From: DASXMT01 sp963812965
GTDB lineage: Bacteria; Actinomycetota; Acidimicrobiia; Acidimicrobiales; RAAP-2
Assembly (NCBI GenBank): GCA_963812965.1
Contig: CAWEXG010000006.1
Coordinates: forward strand, 1-64,000
Direction: 5' to 3'
DNA length: 64,000 nt
Part shown: piece by piece, positions 26,266 through 34,952 of the stretch
How positions within the stretch are numbered: the first letter of the stretch is position 1
How the letters are laid out: every line of letters begins with the position of its first letter
Made by a program: the position numbers and the translations under genes
The notes under the pieces: generated by a model
Seen by the model: only the letters and a program-made list of their open reading frames with translations
Told to the model about the DNA's origin: nothing
The model's database searches: none

Positions 26266-26925
26266 TTAAAGATTGAGTGGTCGCGCCGGAACACCGCCTA
26301 CCGTGATCCCGGGTAGCACGGGACGGACAACTGCGGCCCCTGCCCCAACAAAGGCCTCCGGGCCGATCTCTAGCCCCTGGATGACTGTAGCGTTCGCCCC
26401 AATTGTTGCTGCTGCTCCAACTTTGACGTTGCCGCTAATAGTTGCTCCAGGCATAATCGTCACGTAATCGCCCAGCACGGCGTCGTGGGCGATGGTGCTA
26501 TTGAGCCCGACGTGCACGTGTCTTCCCACTGTGATGTTGGTAGTGACCGATACATGAGCACAGACCACGGTCCCGGCCCCAAGACTCACGTCAGCACCGA
26601 TCGTGGCTGAGGGATGTACCAACCGAGCAGGCTTTCGACCGATCGAGGTGGCGAACTCGTCCAACCTACGCCGAGTATCTGACGAACCGATACCGATGAC
26701 ATAGCTCGCATCCAGTCGAGCAAGCGCAGTCGAAGGACCCAGCAGCTTCACCCCGCGCCTAGCCAGGAGATCCAGATCTGGCAAACCATCGTCGAGAAAG
26801 CCCAGAAAATCGAACTGGTGTGCCTCCTTGTTCATGGCCTCCACTACGTCCAATGCCTCACGCCCGTGGCCGCCAGCACCAATAATTACAAGAGGAACCG
26901 GTCTGGTTAGTCCCTCGTCCGTCAT
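26266..26925 (-). CDS. PglD/NeuD-like sugar N- or O-acetyltransferase
   Basis: The 219-residue protein has the PglD-type N-terminal nucleotide-sugar-binding fold (PLVIIGAGGHGREALDVVEA, residues 11-30) and a C-terminal left-handed beta-helix of hexapeptide repeats (from PSATIGADVSLGAGTVV to GGVPARP). PglD acetylates the 4-amino group of the UDP-amino sugar made by PglF and PglE. A PglC-like transferase and PglE-like aminotransferase start divergently 13 bases away, supporting this role. The catalytic His is plausibly that in AHVSVTTN or IAHDAVLG. Confidence 0.8.
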   Translation of the reverse strand: MTDEGLTRPVPLVIIGAGGHGREALDVVEAMNKEAHQFDFLGFLDDGLPDLDLLARRGVKLLGPSTALARLDASYVIGIGSSDTRRRLDEFATSIGRKPARLVHPSATIGADVSLGAGTVVCAHVSVTTNITVGRHVHVGLNSTIAHDAVLGDYVTIMPGATISGNVKVGAAATIGANATVIQGLEIGPEAFVGAGAAVVRPVLPGITVGGVPARPLNL

Positions 26926-26938
26926 CTACAGCACAATA

Positions 26939-27562
26939 GTGATCGTGAAACGAGCAGTGGATATCATCGGAGCTGGAGTTGGGCTGGTCGTGACGGCACC
27001 CCTCATGGCCGTAGTCTCCATAGTTCTGTACAAATCCCAGGGTCGGCCGATCTTCTTCAGCCAATCCCGGGCAGGGCAGGAGGGACGACCGTTTCTCCTC
27101 AAGAAGTTTCGGACAATGGCCGACGCACATGATGAAGCGGGACGGTTACTTCCCGACGACCGTCGGATTACTCCGATCGGCCGGCGGCTCCGCGCCACGA
27201 GCCTCGACGAACTGCCAGAACTCTGGAACGTCATCACTGGCGACATGTCTCTCGTTGGTCCCCGCCCTCTACCCATTGAGTACCTACCCCGGTATACGTC
27301 GGCAGAGTCTCACCGACACGAGGTACGCCCTGGGCTGACCGGATGGGCTCAGGTGAACGGCCGTAACACTGTTGATTGGGACGATCGCCTGGCGATGGAC
27401 GTCTGGTACGTTGAACATCGCTCTTTGACCCTCGATCTCAAGATTGTTCTTCGAACAATTGCCGTCGTTCTTCGGCGGCAAGGAATCAGCGCCAGCGATA
27501 CAGAGACGATGACCGTTCTCCGACCCCATCTCGCCGAGGACCCCCCGGGATTCGGCTCATGA
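26939..27562 (+). CDS. PglC/WcaJ-like initiating sugar phosphotransferase
   Basis: The 207-residue protein is a small, monotopic phosphoglycosyl transferase. It has an N-terminal membrane segment (VDIIGAGVGLVVTAPLMAVVSI), the conserved KKFRTM element, the active-site pair within SLDELPELWNVI and the SLVGPRPLP motif, and ends in a short tail. It transfers a sugar phosphate from a UDP-sugar to undecaprenyl phosphate, the first step of the repeat unit. GTG 26939 or 26945 is the start; neither has a clear ribosome site. Its stop overlaps the aminotransferase start by 4 bases. Confidence 0.85.
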   Translation: MIVKRAVDIIGAGVGLVVTAPLMAVVSIVLYKSQGRPIFFSQSRAGQEGRPFLLKKFRTMADAHDEAGRLLPDDRRITPIGRRLRATSLDELPELWNVITGDMSLVGPRPLPIEYLPRYTSAESHRHEVRPGLTGWAQVNGRNTVDWDDRLAMDVWYVEHRSLTLDLKIVLRTIAVVLRRQGISASDTETMTVLRPHLAEDPPGFGS

Positions 27563-28686
27563 GTCGCATCTATCTCTCGCCTCCTGACGTTCGGCCACTT
27601 GAACGAGAGCTCGTGGTTGCAGCTATTGACTCAAACTGGGTGGCTCCGATCGGGCCAGACTTGAATGCGTTCGAGCACGACGTAGCCACCGTTACTGGTG
27701 TTGCGACCGCCGTCGGCCTTTCAAGCGGAACGGCCGCCCTGCATCTCGCACTGCTCCAACTTGGAGTTGGACATGGTGACTACGTCTTCGTTTCGTCATT
27801 TACCTTTGCTGCCACCGCGAACGCTGTCACTTACGTAGGTGCGACTCCCGTCTTCATCGATAGCGAAGCCACAACATGGGGTATGTCCCCCGAGCTTGTC
27901 AAAGAAGAGCTGATGGAGCGTTCCCGAACAGGGACGTTACCCAAGGCCGCGATTATCGTCGACCTCTACGGTCAATGTGCCGACTATGACCGTCTTTTAC
28001 CACTATTCAATTATTATAATATCGCAGTCATCGAAGATGCCGCAGAAGCACTCGGAGCCACTTATCGTGGTAAGCCAGCTGGCTCATTCGGTGATTTTGG
28101 CGTTATATCATTCAATGGAAACAAGATTATTACTTGTGGCGGTGGGGGGATGCTTCTGTGCCACAATGACGACCAGGCTGCACGGGTCCGTCATCTTGCC
28201 ACGCAGGCACGCGAGCCCTTTCCCCACTATGAGCACTTAGAGATTGGATATAACTACCGTCTTTCAAATATTCTCGCCGCATTTGGGCGTGGACAACTTA
28301 CGAATTTACCCGAACGGATCACCCGGCGACAAAAAATCAATGACCGATATCGTCGTGAACTTTCAACCGTGACAGATTTATCTTTTATGCCTATAGCTGA
28401 TTTTGGAGAACCTAACTGGTGGTTGACTTGCGTCACAATTGATACAGATGTTCTTAGGAAAAGTCCGGAGGATCTCCGTTGCCATCTTGAAACATACGAT
28501 ATCGAATCACGCCCGGTGTGGAAACCCATGCATCTCCAACCCGTTTTCGCTGACTCACCGTCCCGAATTGATGGTACTTCAGAAGATATATTCGCCAAGG
28601 GACTCTGCTTTCCCAGCGGCAGTGGAATGACAGACGGTCAATTAGACGAGGTCATAGCCCACACACTCGATTTCCTATTGCAATAG
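27559..28686 (+). CDS. PglE-like DegT/DnrJ/EryC1 aminotransferase
   Basis: The 375-residue PLP enzyme belongs to the sugar aminotransferases: SSGTAALHLALLQLG, SFTFAATANAV, the PLP-contacting VIEDAAEALGATY and the Schiff-base Lys in SFNGNKIITCGGGGML. PglE aminates the UDP-4-keto-6-deoxy sugar produced by a PglF-type dehydratase; a PglF-like gene lies at 44766-46625. Translational overlap with the PglC-like gene suggests one operon. Length and motifs are complete. GC drops within the second half, marking the start of the AT-richer polysaccharide block. Confidence 0.85.
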   Translation: MSRIYLSPPDVRPLERELVVAAIDSNWVAPIGPDLNAFEHDVATVTGVATAVGLSSGTAALHLALLQLGVGHGDYVFVSSFTFAATANAVTYVGATPVFIDSEATTWGMSPELVKEELMERSRTGTLPKAAIIVDLYGQCADYDRLLPLFNYYNIAVIEDAAEALGATYRGKPAGSFGDFGVISFNGNKIITCGGGGMLLCHNDDQAARVRHLATQAREPFPHYEHLEIGYNYRLSNILAAFGRGQLTNLPERITRRQKINDRYRRELSTVTDLSFMPIADFGEPNWWLTCVTIDTDVLRKSPEDLRCHLETYDIESRPVWKPMHLQPVFADSPSRIDGTSEDIFAKGLCFPSGSGMTDGQLDEVIAHTLDFLLQ

Positions 28687-28779
28687 TTCATGTGCATGTT
28701 CCGTTGGGCGCCTTGCGTCCGTCTCGGTTCATCTAAATCTCATGAAGGTGAAGCTCATCGTAGATATCGGGCGCTTCGG

Positions 28780-28860
28780 ATCTCAGGGGGGAATCGCATC
28801 CCCGATCTGAGATGAGCCCTCTGCCAGTCTGAGCCGGTGACGAACTGAGACTGGAGGGCT
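28780..28860. other. Two adjacent hairpins in a gap between genes
   Basis: In the 270-base gap 28687-28956 the first hairpin has arms ATCTCAG (28780-28786) and CTGAGAT (28807-28813) with an inner G/C run. The second has AGCCCTC and CCAGTCT (28815-28830) pairing with AGACTGG and GAGGGCT (28848-28860). Neither has a T-run. They could be a terminator complex between convergent genes, a structured RNA or a mobile-element end. Frames after 28862 resemble no family. Confidence 0.35.
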
Positions 28861-28956
28861 CCTGTGGTGACGTTACGTTCGAGAGCACGATCACCTCGGA
28901 GAAAGCACACGGGAACGTGTATCCGGACCACGGACAACGGAACGTCGTGAGCAGCA

Positions 28957-30470
28957 TCACGCAAGCACGGGCCGGCTGACCCTCCGTCGAGCAATCGATC
29001 GAGCCATGAGAATGGCGAATCCGGTCAGTACAAGACCAATCAGTATTTGCACCGGGACCGGCGTGAAGGTATTTCTAATCTCAAATAGCAGCGGAAGGAA
29101 CACGGCATTCCTGATGATTTGCGATCTCAATACGCGAGGACTTCGGTCAACCCATGACATCGTGAGCCCGATCAGGAACAAGAAACCGGCGGCACCCCAG
29201 TACCCCCAGTTATCGTATCCCTCGGCCACCTGGGAGAAGCCGATTGGTCCGACAGTCTTTTCGATAACCTCGTTCAGGATGTCTGGATCGCTAGAAGCAG
29301 ACGCTGCAGAACCGAGGAATGGTACAAGCCGATGACTCGCTCGGGTGAACGGAGACGTGAAGCTGCCTCCCCCAATTTCGACTGGCCGTTATCGTTCCAT
29401 TGCATCACGACCACGGTTGGGCGCAAGGAAAAACCCATCTCGGCCAGTCCATCAACAGGACTAATGCCGACGCTGCTCGCAGCAGTGCCTGTCGTAATGG
29501 AGTTGTTCCGTGACGACCGAATGCCGGACACCAGCAACAGTCCGATGATGAGTACCAGCAAGAGCCGCTTTCCCGTCAGGATTCTACGCCGGTAGCTGAT
29601 CAGCACGAGGGCACCAGCAGCAGGAAACATCACCTCGCTACGCAGCCCGATATAGAGGGCGACCAACGCGTAGACAGCGAACATCAAGAGCCCGAACCGT
29701 CGAGCCTTCGACGGCGTGGCGATCGCCAGCATTCCAAGAGATAGGCCGAGTGGCGCGTAGACATAGGGTAGTGGGGCGTTGGCCGTGGCGGTCTGCCAGT
29801 TTTCGTAGCCAGCCGTAAAACCGCTCACGCCTGCGTATTTGAGAGCAACCAAAAAGAACGCTCCGACGGAGATCGTCATGAACAGCGCGCCCGGAATACC
29901 GATGGCCCTTGCTAGATCACCCTTCGCCAGTTTGTCCTCGGGGCTCTGGCGCTCTGGAATCCATCGAGCCGATCCCCACAGTGCTCCTATTGCGGTGCCG
30001 GCCATGAGGGCTAGTAGTCCGATGGTCGCTAGCACAAGCGCTGGCTCGAATTGTGAAGAGGTCAACCATAAAAGCTGCGTGGGGCTCAGGCCGAACGTCG
30101 GTATCGAGACCCCGAACAATACGAGTGGCGCTAGTCCTAAATTGAAGAGGCTGAAGCACAACACAAAGAGGAACGAGGCACTCCCTTCTTTGGTGGCGTA
30201 CATGCGGCGGCAACAAAACAGACCTACGAGCGCGGTAACCAGGGCGATAAATGCAGCCGTCTTCGGAGATGCGTTATCCAACAGAGAATGATTGACGCCT
30301 ACCAAGATGGCAGTCAGCGAGAACACCAATGCCCAACTCATGATCTCGGAGCGAGGTACGGCTCGCCACGGCTGTCGAGTCGTCACGCTCAGTGTGGTCC
30401 CCGCGGTCACGGAGGCTTCACTGGTGGTGATGATGGTGTTGTTCGTCACTGTTTGACTACCGCATTCCAT
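28957..30470 (-). pseudogene. Wzy-like polysaccharide polymerase, single frameshift
   Basis: ATG 30470 starts a multi-membrane protein of about 500 residues with 10-12 helices (for example IMSWALVFSLTAILVGVN and LVFVLCFSLFNLGLAPL-like segments). The first frame ends at 29274. After one base is restored near 29326 it continues with VPFLGSAASASSDPDILNEV and the C-terminal helices to 28957. The uninterrupted pieces are 29274-30470 and 28957-29229. The topology with a large loop near the C-terminus fits O-antigen polymerases, which join lipid-linked repeat units outside the membrane. Family sequence is poorly conserved, so the call rests on topology and context. Confidence 0.6.
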
Positions 30471-30868
30471 ATAGATAGCAGCGCACCCAGGGCCGAGGGT
30501 CTCCTGCGCGACTCATTACCTTGAATCCAGCATCCACTAGGATGGACTGCACCGGAGTGAAGGTTCTTTGCCATTCGTTTCCGGTACGATCCGCCTTGAA
30601 GTCGTGGCACCCGATCACTACATGGTTCACTCGGTCGAGGCCAGTCCCGAACGCCTTTAGAATCGGTAGTTCCATCCCTTCAATATTCAGCTTCAAGAGA
30701 CTAACTCTATCAATCTGAGCTGAGTGCAGGATATTCGTCAACGTGCGTGCGGGAACAAACACGGAATCTTCATCGGTCGTAGCCATGCCGTTGGAGACGT
30801 GCTTCGCTTCGTCGTCCTGCAAGGAGATCACGCCTGATTCGGGAGCGACCGCACATTCAAGAGTGAGG
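30457..30868 (-). pseudogene. FkbM-family methyltransferase, C-terminal part cut by IS21
   Basis: The frame reads ISLQDDEAKHVSNGM and the FkbM motif SLLKLNIEGMELPILKAFG, ending at 30457 and overlapping the polymerase start by 14 bases. The missing N-terminal part lies at 33840-34104 beyond the IS21 element. Removing the IS21 and one copy of its 6-base target duplication joins the two in frame as NVLTLECAVAPESGVISLQ. FkbM enzymes O-methylate sugars in polysaccharides. A possible internal restart at 30831 would lack the SAM site. Confidence 0.8.
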
Positions 30869-30915
30869 TGTCGACCGTCACGTAATTCCCTGGCGCTGCC
30901 GTCAAGTAATTCCCT
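30869..30915 (+). repeat. IS21 left end with two transposase-site repeats
   Basis: The end begins TGTCGACCGTCACG. The 17-base repeat occurs at 30875-30891 (CCGTCACGTAATTCCCT) and 30899-30915 (CCGTCAAGTAATTCCCT). Confidence 0.85.
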
Positions 30916-31027
30916 CGTCCGGCGTGCGTTTCATTTAGTTTCTACTCGATTCTGTCTCCTTCCCGGGTGAACGCGGCGTGACCGGCGGCGACGACCAAGC
31001 GATCGTCCACGGTGACGGCCCGGCCGG

Positions 31028-31348
31028 TCACCGGTCCTCCCGGCGATGGGTCGGGCCGACTCCCTGGAGGAAGTGGCGCAACTCGGTTGCCACCGCCTCA
31101 GCGGTGAAGTGACCGAGTTCCCGGCGGACGGGGACTGTGTGCGCCCCTCGCCGCAGCCGCACGATCCAGTCCCGGCCCGGCTCACGGTCCTCAGAGTCGT
31201 CCTGGACGAGCTCGACCACGAGTGCTTGTCTGGCCAAGGTCGGTCGGCACGCCGGCGAGCAGTAGACGGGCGGACGCCCGACCCGTCCCGGTCGCCGCAC
31301 CACCGGGTTGTGGCAGTCCGGTGCCGCGCAGATCACCGCCGGGCTCAT
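31028..31348 (-). CDS. IS21-borne small zinc-ribbon protein
   Basis: The 106-residue frame starts with ATG 31348, whose ATGA overlaps the istB stop, so it should be translationally coupled. Residues 8-35 contain CAAPDC and CSPAC, a C-x4-C...C-x3-C zinc-ribbon pattern (resembling small RNA- or DNA-binding zinc ribbons), followed by an acidic/basic helical part (LVVELVQDDSEDREPGRDW). IS21 elements normally encode only IstA and IstB, so this would be a passenger or accessory gene. Its role is unknown; regulation of transposition is one possibility (inference). Confidence 0.6.
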   Translation of the reverse strand: MSPAVICAAPDCHNPVVRRPGRVGRPPVYCSPACRPTLARQALVVELVQDDSEDREPGRDWIVRLRRGAHTVPVRRELGHFTAEAVATELRHFLQGVGPTHRREDR

Positions 31349-32100
31349 TTGCCTGCACCCTTCGGGGTCTGCCCCGGCCGTTTGTTGGGCCGGTAGGACT
31401 TGCCGTCCATGTGCACGTGGTGCGCCGAGTTCACGATGCGGTCGAGGATCGACTCGGCGACCACCGGGTTGGGGAACAGCGAGTACCAGTCCGAGGCCTG
31501 TCGGTTGGCGGTGAAGATCGAGGACTTGGTCATCCGGGCGGTGATCAGCTCGTAGAGGTCGTCGGCCTGAGCGAGGGTGAAGTCCCGCATGGCCCAGTCG
31601 TCGAAGATGAGCACCTGGGGCCGGCTCCAACGAACGAGTCGGTTCTCGAAGCTGCGATCAGCATGTCCTCCGGCCAGGTCGGCCAACAATCGGGAGGTCT
31701 TGGTGAATACAACTGTGTAGCCCCGCCGGCAGGCCGCATGACCGAGGGCCTGGGCGATCATCGACTTTCCGACCCCAACCGGCCCATGGAGGATCACCGA
31801 CTCTCCGGCTTCGACGAAGCGCAGGGTGGCGAGGTCACGGATCTGGCTGGCCGGGATCTTCGGGTTGAAGGAGAAGTCGTACTCCTCGACGGTCGTGGCC
31901 TGCTCGAAGCGCGCTGCCTTCACCCGGCGCTCGATCCCCGCCACGTCGCGCCGGGCGGCCTCGTCCTCGCAGAGGACCTGGAGTAGCTCGACATGGCCAA
32001 GCTCCCCGGCGGTGGCCTGGGCCAGCCGGGCATCCAGGGTGTCGAGCATGCCGAAGAGCTTCAACTTCGACAGTGTCTCTTCCAGCTGGTGCTGTTTCAT
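31345..32100 (-). CDS. istB: IS21 helper ATPase IstB
   Basis: The 251-residue AAA+ protein resembles DnaC/IstB. It has Walker A GPVGVGKSMIAQAL (about 107-120), Walker B LIFDDWAM (about 170-177) and a sensor region TANRQASDWYSLFPNP. IstB loads the transposase at the target and remodels DNA. It overlaps istA by 4 bases, the usual arrangement, and is followed by the coupled small gene. It is full length. Confidence 0.9.
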   Translation of the reverse strand: MKQHQLEETLSKLKLFGMLDTLDARLAQATAGELGHVELLQVLCEDEAARRDVAGIERRVKAARFEQATTVEEYDFSFNPKIPASQIRDLATLRFVEAGESVILHGPVGVGKSMIAQALGHAACRRGYTVVFTKTSRLLADLAGGHADRSFENRLVRWSRPQVLIFDDWAMRDFTLAQADDLYELITARMTKSSIFTANRQASDWYSLFPNPVVAESILDRIVNSAHHVHMDGKSYRPNKRPGQTPKGAGK

Positions 32101-33665
32101 CGGGCCACCTCCCCGATGTCGAAGAGGCCCTCGGGCCCGTGCAGGTGGGCGGCCGCCAATGGTGGGACCTGGGCCTCATCCTCCTCGTCGAGCTCGACAC
32201 CGGCGGCCAGGATGCCCTTGACCGTCTTGTAGGACGGATCGCCGGCGAGCAGGGCTTTCTTGCAGGCGGCATCGAGACGGGGGGCGTCGTACTTGTCGGC
32301 CAGTCCCACCACCCCCTGAGCCTGGCGCAGGCGATAGAGGGCGTTGACCTCCATGATGGCCGCCACCACCTGGGCCACCGACTCACCGAGCTCGGTCGCT
32401 CTCCGGCGACACCAGGCCGGGGTGCGCATCATGAAGGCGATCTTCTCCGGCGGGTAGTGGTCGTAGTTGGTCTGTTTGCCCCGCTCGACCCGCACGTGGG
32501 TGGCCACCAGGGTTCCCTCGAGGCAGATCTCGACGGTGCGGGCGCTCTCCCGGGCGTCGACCACCTTGCCGATGTGGATCCACGGGACGCTGTAGATGGC
32601 CCGGCCGACCTTGATGTGGATGTCGGGCGGGACCTTGGGCCTCGACCACCTGGCCAGTTCGAACGGCGAGCGGGGCAAGGGAAGGAGCAGGGCCCGCTCC
32701 TCGGCCTCGAACAGCACCTGGGGCGCCACCCGTTCGAGGCCCCGATGCGGGCGCTGGTTGGCCACCTGTCGGCACCACCGCAGGGCATCGGCCTGCATGT
32801 GGGCGAGGTCCTTGAACTCCGCCTCCCGCCCGGCGAAGAACGAGTCCCGGCAGTAGGGCACGCAGCGTTCGACCCGGGCCTTGTCCCGGGGCTTCACCAC
32901 CCGGGCCGGGTCGACCAGGCAGCCGTAGTGGGCGGCGAACTCACCGAAGGCCTTGTTGATCAGCGGGTCATAGAGATCGGGCTTGATCACGCCGGTCTTC
33001 AGATTGTCCGGAACGATGCGGGCCACAGCACCCCCGAAGAACTCGAACGCCGCCACGTGGCTCTCGACCCATGAACGTTCGTCCATCGAGAGGACCGGCC
33101 GCAAGAAGATGAGGCGGCTGAAGGCCAACACCATGATGAAGCCCTGCACCCGCCGGAAGCGTTGGGCCACCGGGTCGAACCAGCGTCCGAGCAACCCGTA
33201 GTCCACCTGGACCTCTTGGCCGGGAGGGGGCGTGTCACGCAAGACCCGGACCGCGGCCCGGGCCACCTCCTCTTCGAAGTTGGCCCAGATGTAGCGACGC
33301 ACCGAGGACTCCGACGCCCCGAGGCCGTGGTCGTCGCGCAGGCGCTGGTGCATGGTGGCGATGGTCACCGCCCCGATCCACCCCTTGATGCGGTCGTGGT
33401 GCGGGGCGATCTCCGGCCACGTGGTCTGGCGCCGGGAGGGGTCGACCAGCTCGGGGAACCAGCCTTCGGCCAGCTGGGCCCACTCCTCGGCACCGAGCGG
33501 CGGCCCGCCCGGGACGATACCGGCCTCGATCGCCGGCTTGAGGTACTTGCGCACGGTCTTCGGGTCCAGGCCGAGCGACGAGCTCAACTCGCCGATGCGG
33601 CGCCCGGTGTGCCAATGCTGGAACAGTTCGACAACGTCGATCACTCTGATCGTTCTCCTTGCCAC
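32097..33665 (-). CDS. istA: IS21 transposase IstA
   Basis: The 522-residue protein has an N-terminal HTH (RIGELSSSLGLDPKTVRKYL), a DDE catalytic core with Asp in VQVDYG, Asp in IVPDNLK and Glu in DKARVER, and a C-terminal basic domain. IstA cuts and joins the IS ends. The reading frame is intact, so the element may still move. Confidence 0.92.
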   Translation of the reverse strand: MARRTIRVIDVVELFQHWHTGRRIGELSSSLGLDPKTVRKYLKPAIEAGIVPGGPPLGAEEWAQLAEGWFPELVDPSRRQTTWPEIAPHHDRIKGWIGAVTIATMHQRLRDDHGLGASESSVRRYIWANFEEEVARAAVRVLRDTPPPGQEVQVDYGLLGRWFDPVAQRFRRVQGFIMVLAFSRLIFLRPVLSMDERSWVESHVAAFEFFGGAVARIVPDNLKTGVIKPDLYDPLINKAFGEFAAHYGCLVDPARVVKPRDKARVERCVPYCRDSFFAGREAEFKDLAHMQADALRWCRQVANQRPHRGLERVAPQVLFEAEERALLLPLPRSPFELARWSRPKVPPDIHIKVGRAIYSVPWIHIGKVVDARESARTVEICLEGTLVATHVRVERGKQTNYDHYPPEKIAFMMRTPAWCRRRATELGESVAQVVAAIMEVNALYRLRQAQGVVGLADKYDAPRLDAACKKALLAGDPSYKTVKGILAAGVELDEEDEAQVPPLAAAHLHGPEGLFDIGEVAR

Positions 33666-33738
33666 TCGTCCTCCTCGTCTCGACGACGAGGGGGATGCTC
33701 AACGGATCTGTGGCCGGAGCGAGGGATCCCCACCAACC

Positions 33739-33839
33739 AGGGAATTCCGTGACGGCGAGTCAGGGAATTACTTGACGGCAGGTGAGGGAATTACTTGACG
33801 GAAAAGCGCCTGGAATAGGGAATTACGTGACGGCTGACA
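33739..33839 (-). repeat. IS21 right end with four transposase-site repeats
   Basis: The 17-base unit occurs four times, written here on the plus strand: AGGGAATTACGTGACGG (33817-33833), AGGGAATTACTTGACGG (33785-33801 and 33762-33778) and AGGGAATTCCGTGACGG (33739-33755). The tip GACA is at 33836-33839. The left end has only two copies. Confidence 0.85.
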
Positions 33840-34104
33840 GTGAGGACATTGGAAAGCCCATTCAGTCGCACCGTCTTTTCCAGGCACCGAAAGACCCGAG
33901 GGTGTGCCTCCACACTGACCACAGTCCCCATTGGGCCGACGGAACGCGAAAACTCCCGAACTTCACCGCCGACTCCGGCGCCTACATCAACGACCACATC
34001 ACCTGACTGGGGCGTGTATCGATGGAACACGATGTCGCGTGTACGTGCATCTCGGACAGCTGCGATCAACCCATTCGGACCTGTCTCGACGACAATGCCC
34101 TCTC
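33840..34104 (-). pseudogene. FkbM-family methyltransferase, N-terminal part
   Basis: The frame contains the SAM-binding motif DVVVDVGAGVGGEVREFSR and the acidic loop VVSVEAHPRVFRCLEK, the first half of an FkbM fold. It runs into the IS21 at 33839 and, at the other side, into a truncated IS3 transposase at about 34100, so the true start has been lost. It belongs with 30457-30868. Confidence 0.75.
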
Positions 34105-34952
34105 GAGGTCTCCCGTGCCGGCTACTACCGGTGGAAGGAGGCCCAGGAGCGCCCTCCGCTCCCGAGCGAGCAGCGCCGGGCGGACCTGGACGCTAAGATC
34201 GTGAGCTTCCACAAGGAGTCCCGTGGCACCTACGGCTCCCCACGGATCACCTTCGACCTGCATGAAGACGGCGAGGAGGTGAGCCACAACACGGTGGCCG
34301 TCCGCATGACCGCCCTCGGCATCGTCGGCATCAGCCCACGGACCTTCACGGCCACCACGGTGGCAGACCCGACGGCGACCTACCCCGAGGACCTGGTCAA
34401 TCGACGGTTCAGCCCCGCAGGCATCGACGAGCTCTGGACGAGCGATCTGACCTACCTGAAGGTCGGCGAATCTGGGCCTATCTCTGCGCCACCCGGGACG
34501 AGGGGTCCTCACGAGTCCTCGGCTACGCAGTGGCTGACCACATGCGCACCGAGGTCGTCCTCGACGCCCTGGCCCAGGCCACCGCCACCCGCTTCGGCCG
34601 ATGCTCAGGCACCATCTTCCATGCCGACCGCGGCAGCCAGTTCAGCGACCACAAGGTCGAGGAGTTCTGCGCCGGATTCGGCATCGTCCGTTCCATGGGG
34701 GCCACCGGCAGTTGCTACGACCACGCCAGCGCCGAGAGCTTCTGGTCGATCTTCAAGCACGAGTACTTCTACCGCCACGCCTTCGCCACCATGGACGAGC
34801 TGCGCGCCGGCATCGACGACTACATCAACTTCTACAACCACCAGCGTCGCTGCGGGAAGGCCGACAATGTCAGTCCCGTCCGCTACGAGTTAGTGTTGGC
34901 CCGCCGTCAACCAAGCTGCATAACCCGTGTCTACTTTTTCTGGGGAACCTCA
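34100..34952 (+). mobile_element. IS3-family element, left part missing; transposase frameshifted
   Basis: The transposase frame begins inside the protein (EVSRAGYYRWKEAQ) and runs through the IS3 OrfB core: GTYGSPRI, ELWTSDLTYLKV, then, after a one-base shift near 34465, WAYLCATRDEGS, FHADRGSQFSDHKVEEF and SFWSIFKHEYF with the third acidic residue. Asp in TSDLTY, Asp in HADRGSQ and Glu in AESFWS form the DDE triad. The right end (34928-34952, TGTCTACTTTTTCTGGGGAA) looks like an IS3 terminal repeat. OrfA and the left end are absent, so it cannot move alone. Confidence 0.75.

Larger units (their letters stand above)
30869..33839 (-). mobile_element. IS21-family insertion sequence, complete, with GTGAGG target duplication
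   Basis: The 2971-base element ends in TGTC...GACA. Both tips continue into CCGTCACGTAATTCCCT, and further copies of CCGTCAAGTAATTCCCT lie inside, as IS21 ends typically have several transposase sites. GTGAGG flanks it on both sides (30863-30868 and 33840-33845). It carries istA, istB and a third small gene, all on the minus strand, and interrupts an FkbM methyltransferase gene. Confidence 0.9.

Noticed and set aside
31222..33752. Long plus-strand frames across the IS21
   Set aside because: They are antisense to istA and istB, which have full family motifs.
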